Part shown: piece after piece, positions 1-9,404 of the stretch
Numbering within the stretch: position 1 is the stretch's first letter
Layout: each line of letters starts with the position of its first letter
NCBI RefSeq assembly: GCF_014217855.1
Contig: NZ_CP059059.1
Span: forward strand, 372,001-436,000
DNA from: Synechococcus sp. HK01-R
GTDB taxonomy: Bacteria > Cyanobacteriota > Cyanobacteriia > PCC-6307 > Cyanobiaceae
Length of the DNA stretch: 64,000 nucleotides
Direction of reading: 5' to 3'
The notes under the pieces: model-generated
Told to the model about the DNA's origin: nothing
Database searches by the model: none
The model's input: the letters and a program-made list of their open reading frames with translations, nothing else
Made by a program: the position numbers and the translations under genes

Positions 1-5
1 GCTCC

Positions 6-164
6 ATGGCCCACACCACACTGTTGGAACGCATGATCGATTTCATGCGCAGCATCAGTACGGAAACTCCATCTCCTCTCCAGATGGAAGTGTTCACAGG
101 GCCGCATGGCGGTCGTTATGTGCTGACTGCCGATGGACGCAAGCGTTACCTCAAACGCTCCTGA
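6..164 (+). CDS. Small hypothetical protein, 52 aa, possibly the 3' end of a longer gene
   Basis: An ATG five bases into the window opens a frame of 52 codons ending in TGA at 162-164. The product is basic at its C terminus (GRKRYLKRS) and has no obvious membrane segment. I do not recognise the family. The frame is also open through the single codon left of the ATG, so the real start may lie outside the window. It runs in the same direction as the DUF751 gene 52 bases downstream. Coding status is inferred only from the open frame and position. Confidence 0.45.
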   Translation: MAHTTLLERMIDFMRSISTETPSPLQMEVFTGPHGGRYVLTADGRKRYLKRS

Positions 165-216
165 GCTTCAGGGTCTCGGCGATGATGGGGAGCCGCTTCA
201 GCTGTAGCTCCCGGCC

Positions 217-423
217 ATGAAGGACTTCTTCATCAATGTGACGCGGTATCCCCGCTATCTGATCGCCTTCAGCCTGGGGGTTCTCAACTCGGTTGCGGAG
301 CCCTTGGCCCAGCGGCGCAGCAATCCTGTGACCGCTGTGGCGCTGATTGGCGCCCTGGTGAGCGGCCTCATCAGTGTGGGATTGGTGCTCCGTGCCATGG
401 TGACGCCATCCCCCCTGATCTGA
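217..423 (+). CDS. DUF751 / Ycf33-like small membrane protein
   Basis: A 68-residue protein that starts [16 protein letters not shown] and has the [16 protein letters not shown] segment I associate with the DUF751 (Ycf33-like) family, which is confined to cyanobacteria and plastids. Two hydrophobic stretches (about residues 13-28 and 37-60) suggest a small thylakoid or plasma-membrane protein. Its function is unknown. It ends eight bases before rbfA and probably shares a transcript with it. The length is normal for the family. Confidence 0.8.
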   Translation: MKDFFINVTRYPRYLIAFSLGVLNSVAEPLAQRRSNPVTAVALIGALVSGLISVGLVLRAMVTPSPLI

Positions 424-431
424 AGAAGGCG

Positions 432-839
432 ATGGCACCGGGACGGCGTGTCGAACGAGTTGCGGCCTTGATCCGACGCGAAACAAGCGAATTACTGATC
501 AACGGCATCCGCGATGAGCGGGTGCATCAGGGCATGGTGAGCATCACCGAAGTGGAGGTCAGCGGAGACCTGCAGCACTGCAAGATCTTCGTGAGCATCT
601 ATGGCGATGACAGCCAGAAACAAGAAGTGCTCGCAGGACTGCAGGCTGCCAGCGGCTTCCTGCGTGGTGAACTCGGGCGTCGGTTGCAGATGCGTCGAGC
701 ACCTGAGGTGGTGTTCCAGCAGGATCGCGGGATTGAGAAGGGCACCTCCGTGTTGAGCCTGCTCAACCGCCTGGAGGAGGAGCGTCAAGAGCGGGGAGAC
801 ATCCCCGAAGGCTCCGACGCGGATGATGAGCGGCCATGA
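432..839 (+). CDS. rbfA: 30S ribosome-binding factor A
   Basis: A 135-residue protein with the RbfA KH-like fold signature: an N-terminal [18 protein letters not shown] helix, the strand region [23 protein letters not shown] and the C-terminal block [14 protein letters not shown]. RbfA binds the 30S subunit and helps late 16S rRNA processing and cold adaptation. The acidic tail (about residues 115-135) is variable in the family. The TGA overlaps the ATG of the next gene in an ATGA junction, which suggests translational coupling. Confidence 0.93.
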   Translation: MAPGRRVERVAALIRRETSELLINGIRDERVHQGMVSITEVEVSGDLQHCKIFVSIYGDDSQKQEVLAGLQAASGFLRGELGRRLQMRRAPEVVFQQDRGIEKGTSVLSLLNRLEEERQERGDIPEGSDADDERP

Positions 840-2470
840 GCCCCGAGGCCGAACTGCGACGACAGGTGGCCTCGCTGCTGGTGGTGCGCGGCAGCGGCCA
901 TGCTGAAGACCGACAACGCCGCTACCCCCGCTGGGAACTCCCGAATCAGGAGCTGCGTCGTCTGATCGGTGAGGGGATTGGTGGTGTCATTCTGCTCGGC
1001 GGCAGCAGCACCGAACTGCAGCAGCGCTGCCAGACCCTGCAGAGCTGGGCGCGAGAGCCGTTGCTTCTGTGTGCCGATGTGGAGGAAGGGGTCGGCCAAC
1101 GCTTCGAGGGGGGCACCTGGCTGGTGCCTCCCATGGCCCTCGGCCGACTGCATGCCCGGGATCCCGAACGAGCGATTGCGCTGACTGAGCACTACGGACG
1201 CTGCACCGGACGTCAGGCCAGACGCTGCGGACTGAACTGGGTGCTCGCTCCGGTTGCTGATGTGAATAACAATCCGGGAAATCCGGTCATCAACGTTCGG
1301 GCCTGGGGCGACGCTCCAGACTGTGTGAAGGCCCTCGCCTGTGCCTTCCAGCGGGGACTGGCCAGCACAGGAGTGCTCGGCTGCGCCAAACATTTCCCTG
1401 GCCACGGGGACACCGGCGTGGACTCCCACCTGCAGCTGCCGGTGCTGCGCCACGACAAAGCTCGCCTGGAGCGCGTGGAACTGCCCCCTTTTGCGCAGCT
1501 GATCCAAACTGGAGTCGACAGCGTGATGACGGCCCACCTCCTGATCCCGGCCCTCGATCCCGAGCTTCCAGCCACCCTCTCCCGGGCAGTACTCACCAAT
1601 CTGTTGCGAGACGATCTGGGCTTCCAGGGGCTTGTCGTGACCGACGCACTGGTGATGGAGGCGATCAGCAAGCGCTGGGGTGCCGGCGAGGCAGCGCGGC
1701 TGGCCTTCGCCGCTGGGGCGGATCTGATCCTGATGCCGGCGGATGCCGATGCCGCCATCGAGGCGATCGTGGCTGCTCTCCAGAGCGGCGTCATCCCCCG
1801 GGAGCACCTAGAGACGGCTCTCGCCCGCCGGCAGCAGGCGCTCCAGAAGGTCGCGGCAGCTGCCGCCTCCGGAGCGACGGGCGAGGGGTTTCAAGACGAG
1901 CCCCTTGAACTCGATGGGGAGAGGAGCCTGGCTTTGGAGCTGATTCAACTCAGCCTCGACACCCAGGGACCACTGCCCTTGCCACCTCTCAACGCTGAAG
2001 GGATCAACCTGCTGCGAGTCGACACTGTGCTGCCATCGCCACTGCTGCGAGCCGATGCACCGTCGCTGGCGCTAGCGGAGGCAGCTGGCTATCGAAGCCT
2101 GATCTGCCACCCCCAAGGCATCTCGCCATGGCAACCAGGAGCGGACGAGAACCCCCTCGCTCTTGAGCGCCTCGGCGATGGGAATGTGCTGCTGCAACTG
2201 TTCCTGCGGGGCAACCCCTTCCGGGGCGAGCGGGATCGAGCCGAACCCTGGAGCGCAGCCCTGCGGCAACTCCAGAAACAGCAGCGACTGGCGGGTCTTG
2301 TGGTGTATGGATGCCCATACACCTGGGCCAATCTGCGCAGGGAGCTCGAGCCGCAGATCCCAGCGGTCTATGCCCCAGGACAGATGGCTGAGGCTCAGCA
2401 GGCAGCACTTTCGCTGCTGCTGGGATCATCGGAACCGAGCGCCATGGCCGTCGAGGGCTTCACGGACTGA
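836..2470 (+). CDS. nagZ: Glycoside hydrolase family 3, beta-N-acetylhexosaminidase-like
   Basis: A 544-residue GH3 protein. Residues 185-198 read [14 protein letters not shown], the NagZ-type motif that carries the acid/base His and Asp. The nucleophile Asp is in [11 protein letters not shown] (about residue 270). NagZ enzymes remove GlcNAc from muropeptides in peptidoglycan recycling. The protein is about 150-200 residues longer than E. coli NagZ, with a C-terminal extension (about residues 370-544) of unassigned role that I have seen described in cyanobacterial homologues only loosely. It starts inside the rbfA stop codon. The exact substrate is inferred. Confidence 0.82.
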   Translation: MSPEAELRRQVASLLVVRGSGHAEDRQRRYPRWELPNQELRRLIGEGIGGVILLGGSSTELQQRCQTLQSWAREPLLLCADVEEGVGQRFEGGTWLVPPMALGRLHARDPERAIALTEHYGRCTGRQARRCGLNWVLAPVADVNNNPGNPVINVRAWGDAPDCVKALACAFQRGLASTGVLGCAKHFPGHGDTGVDSHLQLPVLRHDKARLERVELPPFAQLIQTGVDSVMTAHLLIPALDPELPATLSRAVLTNLLRDDLGFQGLVVTDALVMEAISKRWGAGEAARLAFAAGADLILMPADADAAIEAIVAALQSGVIPREHLETALARRQQALQKVAAAAASGATGEGFQDEPLELDGERSLALELIQLSLDTQGPLPLPPLNAEGINLLRVDTVLPSPLLRADAPSLALAEAAGYRSLICHPQGISPWQPGADENPLALERLGDGNVLLQLFLRGNPFRGERDRAEPWSAALRQLQKQQRLAGLVVYGCPYTWANLRRELEPQIPAVYAPGQMAEAQQAALSLLLGSSEPSAMAVEGFTD

Positions 2471-2510
2471 GCAGCAGCCGTAACCTCCCACCAGTTCCGG
2501 CCCCGATCCG

Positions 2511-3722
2511 ATGCTCAGTCTTTCGATGATCGTGCGCGATGAAGCGCAGCGTCTGGAGGCCTGCCTGGGATCCGTCAAGGACCTGGTGGACGAGATGGTG
2601 GTGGTAGACACGGGCTCCACCGACAACACCATTGCGCTGGCCGAACAAGCGGGTGCGCGGGTGGAGCGCATCGACTGGCCAGGCGACTTCGCCCCAGCCC
2701 GCAACGCAGCCCTCGAGCATGTGAAGGGCGACTGGGTGCTGGTGCTGGATGCCGATGAGCAACTGCGCCCGGAAGCCATCCCCCCTCTCAAGGCATTGAT
2801 GGCCCAGCCGGATGTGCTCGTGGTCAACCTGCTCCGCTACGAGCAGGGGGCGGCCATGGCGCCTTATTCCAGCGTGAGCCGACTGTTTCGCCGACATCCC
2901 GACATTGCTTGGAGCCGGCCCTATCACTCCATGATTGACGACAGCGTGCAGGGGATCCTGGAACGCGAACCCCATTGGCGCATCGTCAACTGCAGTGAGC
3001 CGGCCCTGCTGCATGACGGCTACCGCCCTGAGCTGTTGCAAGGGAGTGACAAAGCCGAACGCTTGCGCCAGGCCATGGAAGCCACCCTTGCGGAGCACCC
3101 CGACGACCCCTACGCCTGCGCGAAGCTCGGCGCCCTCGAGGTTTCCGAAGGCAACAGGGAGCGGGGCATCAGCCTGCTGCAGCAGGGACTCGCGGCCCTG
3201 GAAGCAACGCAGGGAGAACAACGACCTGCCGAGCACTACGAACTGCTGTTGCACCTGGCGATCGCCCAGGCAGAGACGGATCCAGACACGGCCATCCGCA
3301 CGTACCGCAAGGCGCTGGAGCTGCCGATCGACACCCGACTGGGCCTGGGCGCTCGCTTGAACCTGGCGGCCCTGCTGCTTCAGCAGGGGGCTCTCGAAGA
3401 GGCCTTGCAGCTCACTGGCACTGCCACCCAGAGGGCACCGGAGGTGGCCCTTGCTTGGTACAACCTTGGCCTGATGCAACGCCGCAAGGGCGACATCGCC
3501 GCAGCCCTCCAGGCCTATGAACGGGCCCTGACCCTGAACCCTCAGCATGCGGAAAGCCACCAAAACCTGGCGGTCGCTCGGCTGCTCGGGGGCGACATCG
3601 ATGGGGCCAGGAGCAGCTTCCGTCTGGCCATTGAGCTGCTGCATCAACAGGCACGCCCACAGGATGCCCAGGCGCTGCGGGCCCAGGTGGAGGGCCTCGT
3701 GAAACTGGAGGAGGCACGCTGA
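2511..3722 (+). CDS. Family 2 glycosyltransferase with C-terminal TPR repeats
   Basis: A 403-residue protein. The N terminus is a GT-A family 2 domain: MLSLSMIVRDEA opening strand, VVVDTGSTDNT nucleotide-binding loop and LVLDADEQ, a DxD-type metal site near residues 80-86. From about residue 230 the protein is built of tetratricopeptide-like helices (WYNLGLMQRRKGDIAAALQAY and following). This GT2-plus-TPR architecture is common in cyanobacteria and usually linked to surface or protein glycosylation, but donor and acceptor are unknown. The TGA overlaps the hemD ATG by one base (TGATG). Confidence 0.85.
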   Translation: MLSLSMIVRDEAQRLEACLGSVKDLVDEMVVVDTGSTDNTIALAEQAGARVERIDWPGDFAPARNAALEHVKGDWVLVLDADEQLRPEAIPPLKALMAQPDVLVVNLLRYEQGAAMAPYSSVSRLFRRHPDIAWSRPYHSMIDDSVQGILEREPHWRIVNCSEPALLHDGYRPELLQGSDKAERLRQAMEATLAEHPDDPYACAKLGALEVSEGNRERGISLLQQGLAALEATQGEQRPAEHYELLLHLAIAQAETDPDTAIRTYRKALELPIDTRLGLGARLNLAALLLQQGALEEALQLTGTATQRAPEVALAWYNLGLMQRRKGDIAAALQAYERALTLNPQHAESHQNLAVARLLGGDIDGARSSFRLAIELLHQQARPQDAQALRAQVEGLVKLEEAR

Positions 3723-4528
3723 TGAGCAACGCAGCGCAGCCCCTGCTCGGGCGCACCGTCGTGGTCACCAGGGCTCAGGAGCAGCAAGGGGAAGCCAGGA
3801 AGCAGCTCGAGCAGCTCGGTGCGGCGGTGCTCGACCTACCGGCTTTGGTGATCGGCCCGCCCGATGAATGGGGGCCGTTGGATGACGCGTTGTCGGAACT
3901 GGATGAATTCCATTGGCTGGTGGTCTCCAGTGCCAATGGGGTGAACGCGGTGGAGGAGCGCCTGCAACTGACGGGCCGCAGCCTCAGCCGTCGCCCCGCA
4001 AGCCTGAAGATTGCCGCCGTTGGCCGCAAAACTGCAGCGGCCCTGGAAGCGCTTGGCGCTCCCGCGGATTACGTGCCGCCCAACTTCGTGGCAGACAGCC
4101 TGATCGAGCATTTCCCCGTGTCGGGGTGGGGCCTTCGCCTGCTGCTGCCACGCGTCCAGAGTGGCGGTCGCACCGTGTTAGCGGAAGCCTTCGGGGAAGC
4201 CGGGGCCAGGGTGGTGGAAGTAGCCGCCTATGAATCACGCTGCCCCGCAGACATGCCGGCTGTCACCGCAGAGGCCCTGAAGAACCAGCAGGTGGATGCG
4301 ATCACGTTCAGCAGCGGGAAGACCGTGTCGCATACCGCATCCCTGCTCAGCGAATGCTTTGGGGCTGATTGGCAGGCACTCCTGCGGGAGGTAAAGCTGA
4401 TCTCGATTGGTCCCCAAACCAGCATGCGTTGCCGCGAACTGCTGGGCCGGGTGGATGGCGAAGCCGACCCCCACGACCTGGAGGGGTTGGTGCAATGCTG
4501 CGTTCAGGTCATGCAGACGGGCGGCTGA
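3722..4528 (+). CDS. hemD: Uroporphyrinogen-III synthase
   Basis: A 268-residue HemD-type protein made of two Rossmann-like halves. It begins with the typical GRTVVVTRAQEQ segment and contains WLVVSSANGV and VDAITFSSGKTV, matching the conserved strand-turns around the active-site cleft. The enzyme cyclises hydroxymethylbilane with D-ring inversion, feeding heme, chlorophyll, bilin and cobalamin synthesis. It is translationally linked to the upstream GT2 gene. Its last 25 bases overlap the convergent lipoprotein gene. HemD sequences diverge strongly, so the call rests on overall layout plus motifs. Confidence 0.85.
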   Translation: MSNAAQPLLGRTVVVTRAQEQQGEARKQLEQLGAAVLDLPALVIGPPDEWGPLDDALSELDEFHWLVVSSANGVNAVEERLQLTGRSLSRRPASLKIAAVGRKTAAALEALGAPADYVPPNFVADSLIEHFPVSGWGLRLLLPRVQSGGRTVLAEAFGEAGARVVEVAAYESRCPADMPAVTAEALKNQQVDAITFSSGKTVSHTASLLSECFGADWQALLREVKLISIGPQTSMRCRELLGRVDGEADPHDLEGLVQCCVQVMQTGG

Positions 4529-5052
4529 AGCTTGGCACCGACGGCATAGGTGAGACAGCCCCTGCGCAGATCGATCTCCCGCACGCTCCAGTCGGGAGGA
4601 AGGAGAGGTGCCGACTCCGCAAAACAACGGCCGCGCGTTCCGACGCAGACGGCACCGGAGCCTGCATCTGTCGTGATCAGCGCCTGGAGCTGACCGCCCA
4701 CGGCGAGCACCCCCTGCAGGCTGAGGATCGGTGCAGATCCGGAGGTCGCTGGCTTGGCCTGGGCATCTCCAGCCGTTGCAGAAGCTGCAGGGAGGGGAAG
4801 GGCCGCGAATGGATCAGAACGGCCGCGCGGCGTAGCCGCCTCCACTTGAGCGCTACTGGGCAAAGCCACCAGCCCTGGAGCCTGAAGAGTGGGTGCTGCC
4901 GACTCGGCACCCTCAGCCCGCTTCTCAGAAGCGGAAGGCTGAACAGATGGCGCTGGGCTCTGCGTGCGCGCAACTGGAGTGCCACAGGCCGCCAACAGGG
5001 TGCAGAGCAACAGCTCAGCTCGAAACGGCGTAATCGCTTTCCACCAGGTCAC
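4504..5052 (-). CDS. Putative lipoprotein
   Basis: From a GTG at 5052 the product is 182 residues, opening with a lipoprotein signal: short charged region, hydrophobic stretch and the lipobox LLAAC at about residues 19-23. A long Ala/Pro/Ser-rich low-complexity linker follows. The C-terminal domain (ILSLQGVLAVGGQLQALI onward) has four Cys after about residue 130. I do not recognise the family; the layout is faintly reminiscent of PilP-like periplasmic lipoproteins. A longer frame reaches 5097, but the GTG places the signal correctly. It overlaps the SRPBCC stop by 38 bases and hemD by 25 bases. Confidence 0.6.
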   Translation of the reverse strand: MTWWKAITPFRAELLLCTLLAACGTPVARTQSPAPSVQPSASEKRAEGAESAAPTLQAPGLVALPSSAQVEAATPRGRSDPFAALPLPAASATAGDAQAKPATSGSAPILSLQGVLAVGGQLQALITTDAGSGAVCVGTRGRCFAESAPLLPPDWSVREIDLRRGCLTYAVGAKLQPPVCMT

Positions 5053-5464
5053 GGAAACGGTCAAGGTTGGCCTGCAACTCGCGGGTGACAATCCCACCCA
5101 GGATGGTCGGTTCCATCAGGGGTGCCAAGACTCCAGGCAGCTCATAAGTGACACTCAGCTTCACCACCGTCCGATCATCCGCCTCGGGATAGAAGCGGAC
5201 GGCCCCCTTGGTGGGCAGCCCACCCACGGACTCCCAATGCAGCTGCTGTGCTTCCACGCGGGTGGTGATCCGGGCCTTCCACTGAAATCGGAATCCTTGA
5301 GCGGCAAGGGTCCAGTCGGTGAGATCAGGATCCTCGAGGGTCTTCACTGACTCAATCCAGCGCATCCACCGCGGCATCGCCTCGAGGTCACTCCACACCG
5401 CCCAGACGCGGTCCACTGGCGCTTTGACCTCCGTGGTGACGGTGTGTTCGAGCCAACGTCCCAT
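5015..5464 (-). CDS. SRPBCC-superfamily (polyketide cyclase/dehydrase-like) protein
   Basis: A 149-residue protein of the START/Bet v1-like SRPBCC fold. It has the N-terminal TEVKAPVDRVWAVWSDLEAMPRWM helix-strand pattern and a C-terminal long helix (LGGIVTRELQANLDRFRDLVE) that closes the hydrophobic cavity. Proteins of this type bind lipids, quinones or pigments. It starts three bases after the stop of zeta-carotene desaturase on the same strand, so a role in carotenoid or quinone handling is plausible but unproven. The ligand is unknown. Confidence 0.8.
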   Translation of the reverse strand: MGRWLEHTVTTEVKAPVDRVWAVWSDLEAMPRWMRWIESVKTLEDPDLTDWTLAAQGFRFQWKARITTRVEAQQLHWESVGGLPTKGAVRFYPEADDRTVVKLSVTYELPGVLAPLMEPTILGGIVTRELQANLDRFRDLVESDYAVSS

Positions 5465-5467
5465 GGT

Positions 5468-6949
5468 TCAAGCCACTGCCGTGTTGGTGGCCAGTGCCGC
5501 AGGTCTGTCGAGAATCGCAGCCGCGGCAAGATGTCCGCTCATCGTCGCCCCCTCCATCGAGTCGATGTAATCCTGCCGTGTGTAGCTCCCTGCCAGGAAG
5601 AAGTTGCTCACGGGTGTGCGCTGATCAGGGCGGTAGGGATCCATCCCTGGTGCCTCCCTGTAGAGCGACTGGGCCAGCTTCACCACGTTGCTCCAGGTGA
5701 GTGTGAGCTCCTTGGCAGAGGGGAACAGAGCGCGCACCTGCGCATCGGTATGGGCGACGATCTCATCCACTGACTTCGGAATCCAGGGATCGCCAGGCGT
5801 CAGCACGCACTGCAGCAGTGAGCCCTGGCCCTCTTTGCGGTAGTCCTCTGGACTGGCCAGGGCCAGATCCGCAAAGCAACTGAAATCTGCATCGGCGGTA
5901 TAGAGCAGGTTGTCGAGTCCAGCGGGCTTCGAGCAATCGCGGCGACGCTGGTCCTGCCCCTGCTGATCCCCGAGTTCGGTCACCCAGCCGTCGTAGCGGA
6001 GCTGGACAGTCGCCACCGGAACGGCCTCCAGCCGGTGGATCGCGTCGAATTGCGGGAACCGACGCCAGTCTTCAGGCAGCAGACGCTGAATGCCAGGCAC
6101 GTCGCATGCGGCCAGATAAGCATCGGCTTCCACATGGATGTCTCCTTCAGGGGTGCCAAGGGTTAGGCCACTCACCTCCGGCGTATCGGCAGCGTTGCAA
6201 TGCACCTGCTTCACCCGGTGGCGCAGATGCAGTTGCCCCCCACGGGCCTTGATGTAATCCAAGATTGGACCTGTGAGCCAACGATGGGGTGATCCTTTAA
6301 GCAGATTGAGCTTCGAGGCTTCCGTCTTCGCCGCAAACATCATGAAGATGGTGAGCATGCAGCGCGCAGAGATCGCCTCACAATCGATAAATCCGAGGGC
6401 ATAGGCAATCGGATTCCACATCCTGCGGATGCTCTCGGGGCTGCCACCGTGGCCGACGAACCAGTCCTGAAAACTGACGGAATCCAGGGCCCGGATCGTC
6501 CGCATGGCCCCCTCGTAATCCACCAGCCCCCTCACGATCGGACTGGTGCCCAGGGCCAGTGCATTGCGCAACTTATCGATCCAACTGAGCTGAGGGGTGG
6601 TGAAAAAGGCCTTTAAGCCGTTGAAGGGGGCACCAATCGGAAAGCGAAAGTCGAGCTCGCGCAGGTCACCACCCAAGTTCACGAACAAGTGGGTGTGATC
6701 CTTGGGCAACAGATTCTCGATCGCTCCAACCTTGCGCATAAGCGCAAACAGGTTGGCGTAGTTGAAGAAAAACACATGCAACCCCATCTCGATGTGGTTG
6801 CCCTGGTCGTCTTCCCAGCTACCCACCTTGCCGCCAAAAAATGGCCGCGCCTCATAGAGGTTCACCTCGTGCCCGGCATCCACCAGATCCACTGCGGCGG
6901 CCAGACCAGCCAACCCAGCGCCCACGATCGCGACCCGCACCGGCAGCAT
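5468..6949 (-). CDS. crtQ: 9,9'-dicis-zeta-carotene desaturase
   Basis: From the ATG at 6949 the product is 493 residues. It opens with an FAD Rossmann motif [17 protein letters not shown] and continues with GGKVGSW and [14 protein letters not shown], features of plant-type zeta-carotene desaturase (ZDS). The C terminus has the family motif [17 protein letters not shown]. The enzyme converts zeta-carotene through neurosporene to prolycopene using plastoquinone. A longer open frame extends upstream to 7522, but the FAD motif fixes the start. It shares a 75-bp divergent promoter region with the iscA-like gene and is followed immediately by the SRPBCC gene. It is a paralogue of crtP at 44.6-46.0 kb. 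Confidence 0.93.
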   Translation of the reverse strand: MLPVRVAIVGAGLAGLAAAVDLVDAGHEVNLYEARPFFGGKVGSWEDDQGNHIEMGLHVFFFNYANLFALMRKVGAIENLLPKDHTHLFVNLGGDLRELDFRFPIGAPFNGLKAFFTTPQLSWIDKLRNALALGTSPIVRGLVDYEGAMRTIRALDSVSFQDWFVGHGGSPESIRRMWNPIAYALGFIDCEAISARCMLTIFMMFAAKTEASKLNLLKGSPHRWLTGPILDYIKARGGQLHLRHRVKQVHCNAADTPEVSGLTLGTPEGDIHVEADAYLAACDVPGIQRLLPEDWRRFPQFDAIHRLEAVPVATVQLRYDGWVTELGDQQGQDQRRRDCSKPAGLDNLLYTADADFSCFADLALASPEDYRKEGQGSLLQCVLTPGDPWIPKSVDEIVAHTDAQVRALFPSAKELTLTWSNVVKLAQSLYREAPGMDPYRPDQRTPVSNFFLAGSYTRQDYIDSMEGATMSGHLAAAAILDRPAALATNTAVA

Positions 6950-7024
6950 CCGCCAACAACAGAACGACTCTATGAATCGGCAGGACGCAGCGGGGATCCA
7001 TACAGTAAGGACAGGTCTGAACCC

Positions 7025-7462
7025 ATGCCCGTGACCGCATCCCCTCTCAACGCTGCCACGACCAACACGGCTGACGGCACGGCTGACGGCACGGCGCCCC
7101 ACACCGGGAAGGACGGCAAGGGGATCCTGATCACAGCCACGGCCATGCAGCAGCTCGCCAAGCTCTGCCGCGAACAGGGAGAGGATCGTGTCCTGCGGGT
7201 CGGGGTGCGTTCCGGTGGCTGCAGCGGCATGAGCTACACGATGGATTTTGTGCCGGCAAGCGAGATCGAGGAGAGCGATGAGATCTACGACTACAGCTCC
7301 CCAGATGGCGCCAGCTTCCAAGTGATCTGTGATCCCAAGAGCCTGCTCTACATCTATGGAATGCAGCTGGATTTCAGTACCGCCCTCATCGGTGGTGGCT
7401 TCAACTTCACCAACCCCAATGCCACGCAGACCTGTGGCTGCGGCAGCTCCTTCGCCGTTTGA
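7025..7462 (+). CDS. A-type iron-sulfur cluster carrier (HesB/IscA/SufA family)
   Basis: A 145-residue protein from the ATG at 7025. It carries the three invariant Cys of A-type carriers: C66 in SGGCSGMSY and C137/C139 in TCGCGSSF near the C terminus. Such proteins carry Fe or Fe-S clusters to apoproteins, including ferredoxin-dependent photosynthetic enzymes. The first 30 residues are an Ala/Thr/Gly-rich extension with a short ADGT repeat. A longer frame starts at 6689, but that part lies antisense within crtQ. It is divergent from crtQ and followed by a TPR gene. Confidence 0.9.
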   Translation: MPVTASPLNAATTNTADGTADGTAPHTGKDGKGILITATAMQQLAKLCREQGEDRVLRVGVRSGGCSGMSYTMDFVPASEIEESDEIYDYSSPDGASFQVICDPKSLLYIYGMQLDFSTALIGGGFNFTNPNATQTCGCGSSFAV

Positions 7463-7508
7463 GTCCGCTGCATGGGAATCTGAGAGCACTGCAGGAACAA
7501 CCTGAACG

Positions 7509-7931
7509 GTGAACGCGATCAACGAGGAAAGCCTGTTTGAACAGGCGATGGGCCGTTATCAGAGCGGCGCAGAGGCCTCAGAACTGCTGGATGACTTCAT
7601 CGCGATCACAAACGCGGCCCCCAGGCAATCGGCAGGCTGGACCTGCCTGGCCTGGCTCCAACTGCTCTGTGATCAGGGGGAAGAAGCCCTGCGTTCGGCC
7701 CGCACAGCAGTGAAACTCAACCCCCAAGACCCTCAAGCCAGGATCAACCTTTCTCTGGCCATGCTGGAAACCGAAGCCAAAGGGGTGCGCGATCACATCC
7801 AGATGGTGCAACAGGTGCTGGCGATGGCTCCGGAGGTGGGAGACGAGCTCAAAGCCTCGATCGCCGATGGCCTGGCCCGCAAGCCCGGCTGGCCCGCCCT
7901 CACCAAGGTGAAGGCCTGGTTGGAGCTCTGA
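7509..7931 (+). CDS. Tetratricopeptide-repeat protein, 140 aa
   Basis: A GTG-started protein with about three TPR-like helix pairs: [43 protein letters not shown] and [18 protein letters not shown]. The C-terminal part ([17 protein letters not shown]) is a conserved-looking tail. I see no signal peptide, so it is probably a cytoplasmic scaffold. It lies 46 bases after the Fe-S carrier gene and one base before the next gene, consistent with one operon. Partner and function are unknown. Confidence 0.8.
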   Translation: MNAINEESLFEQAMGRYQSGAEASELLDDFIAITNAAPRQSAGWTCLAWLQLLCDQGEEALRSARTAVKLNPQDPQARINLSLAMLETEAKGVRDHIQMVQQVLAMAPEVGDELKASIADGLARKPGWPALTKVKAWLEL

Positions 7932-7932
7932 G

Positions 7933-9138
7933 GTGTCGCGCCTGCTGCTGCTGAGCAATGGCCATGGCGAAGATCTCTCGGGCGCCTTGCTTGGCCTTGC
8001 CCTCCAGCAACTCGGCCATCAGGTGGACGCCCTGCCTTTGGTGGGGAACGGCCACCCCTACCGAGAGGCAGGACTGCCACTGATCCTGCGCACCCGAGAA
8101 TTCAGTACAGGTGGACTGGGCTACACAAGCCTGCGCGGCAGGCTGACGGAACTCGTGCAGGGTCAGGTGCTCCACCTGCTCGGTGGCCTGGTGAGGCTCC
8201 TGAAGGTCGCCCATCGCTACGACCTGGTGGTGGTGGTGGGTGATGTGATTCCGGTGATGGCGGCCTGGCTCTGCCGAAGGCCGGTCGCCACCTATCTCGT
8301 GGCCTACTCCAGTCACTATGAGGGGGTGCTGCGCCTGCCCTGGCCCTGCGGCAGCTGCCTCTCAGGCCGTCAGTCACGCCTGGTCTTCAGCCGGGACCAA
8401 CGCAGCGCCGATGATCTGAGCAGGCAGCTGGGACGGCCGGTGCGCTTCCTTGGCAACCCCTTCATGGATCCTGTCCTGCAGCTCCAGGAACCGCTTCCCT
8501 CCTGCAGGCGGCGTCTTGGCCTACTTCCAGGAAGCCGGCGCCCGGAACTGGAACAGAACCTCATGCTGCTGCTTCAAGTGGTGGAGAGGCTGCCGGAGCC
8601 GCAGATCAGCAGCGGCGAACTGGCCCTTGACCTGGCTCTGGTCAACAGCTTTCCCGACCCTGAATTGGCCGCGTTGGTGAGCCAACGGGGCTGGCAGATG
8701 AACGTCAGCGGACAGCTGGTGCAAGGAGGCCGCAGGATCACCCTGCGGCGCGGCTGTTTCGGTTCCGTCTTGCAGAGCTCGAATCTGCTTCTTTGCATGG
8801 CTGGAACCGCCGCAGAGCAGGCGGTGGGCCTGGCCAAACCTGTGCTGCAGCTGGCAGGGCAAGGCCCCCAGTTCACGGCCAGCTTTGCCGAGGCCCAGCG
8901 GCGCTTGCTTGGCCCCACCGTCTTCTGCGCTAAGGGTCCCATCGGCAGCCCTGAGACCCTGAGCGCGACAGCGCAGCTCGCTCTAGAGCTACTGGAGCGC
9001 AGTGCCTCGGATCCTCAGCTTCAGGAGCAGTGCCGAACCGAAGCCCGCATCCGCCTTGGCACGATTGGCGGCAGCACCAGGATCGCCCAGGCGATCGATG
9101 ATCAGCTCCACCTCTGCCAAGAGCCCCTTTCGACATGA
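7933..9138 (+). CDS. LpxB-related glycosyltransferase-like protein (TIGR03492 type)
   Basis: A 401-residue GTG-started protein. It has an N-terminal LLLSNGHGEDLSGA motif and a GT-B-like two-lobe layout: the second lobe begins around RRRLGLLPGSRRPELEQN, and CMAGTAAEQAVGLAKPVLQL resembles the donor-binding region of LpxB/MurG-type enzymes. I assign it to the LpxB-related group found in cyanobacteria and plastid-bearing organisms, which is distinct from true lipid-A-disaccharide synthase. The substrate is unknown. It overlaps the next gene by four bases (ATGA). Confidence 0.78.
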   Translation: MSRLLLLSNGHGEDLSGALLGLALQQLGHQVDALPLVGNGHPYREAGLPLILRTREFSTGGLGYTSLRGRLTELVQGQVLHLLGGLVRLLKVAHRYDLVVVVGDVIPVMAAWLCRRPVATYLVAYSSHYEGVLRLPWPCGSCLSGRQSRLVFSRDQRSADDLSRQLGRPVRFLGNPFMDPVLQLQEPLPSCRRRLGLLPGSRRPELEQNLMLLLQVVERLPEPQISSGELALDLALVNSFPDPELAALVSQRGWQMNVSGQLVQGGRRITLRRGCFGSVLQSSNLLLCMAGTAAEQAVGLAKPVLQLAGQGPQFTASFAEAQRRLLGPTVFCAKGPIGSPETLSATAQLALELLERSASDPQLQEQCRTEARIRLGTIGGSTRIAQAIDDQLHLCQEPLST

Positions 9139-9404
9139 ACGCGAATCCGCAGGAACCGCTCTGGAAGCGCTGGCTGGACCGGCTGCTGGTGCTGAATGTG
9201 TTTCTCGTTCTTGCAGGCGCGTTCTGGTTTGCAGCAGCCGTTCTGGCGAGCAGTCAGGGGGTTGAACAACCCCTGCGATTGTTTCAGGAACTCTGGGAGC
9301 CCTTGTTTACACCGGCCATCGGCCTGCTGATCAGCGCAGCCCTCATCAGCGGAGGCTGGTCTTGGTGGCAGAGGCGAGGGCCTCGATCAGATCAGGGTGG
9401 CTGA
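9135..9404 (+). CDS. Small two-TM membrane protein, 89 aa
   Basis: An 89-residue protein with two clear hydrophobic helices, about residues 18-40 (LLVLNVFLVLAGAFWFAAAV) and 57-75 (LFTPAIGLLISAALISGGW), and a basic C terminus. It is translationally coupled to the LpxB-related gene by an ATGA overlap, which suggests a joint role at the membrane. The final 59 bases overlap the 3' end of the convergent epimerase gene. I do not recognise the family. Confidence 0.75.
   Translation: MNANPQEPLWKRWLDRLLVLNVFLVLAGAFWFAAAVLASSQGVEQPLRLFQELWEPLFTPAIGLLISAALISGGWSWWQRRGPRSDQGG

Noticed and set aside
785-1807. 340-codon ORF on the minus strand inside the GH3 gene
   Set aside because: It is antisense to a clearly motif-bearing gene; its product is Gln/His/Gly-rich with no recognisable domain, a typical shadow frame in GC-rich DNA.
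2460-3647. 395-codon minus-strand ORF opposite the GT2-TPR gene
   Set aside because: Antisense to a gene with strong GT2 and TPR motifs; composition is typical of a shadow frame.
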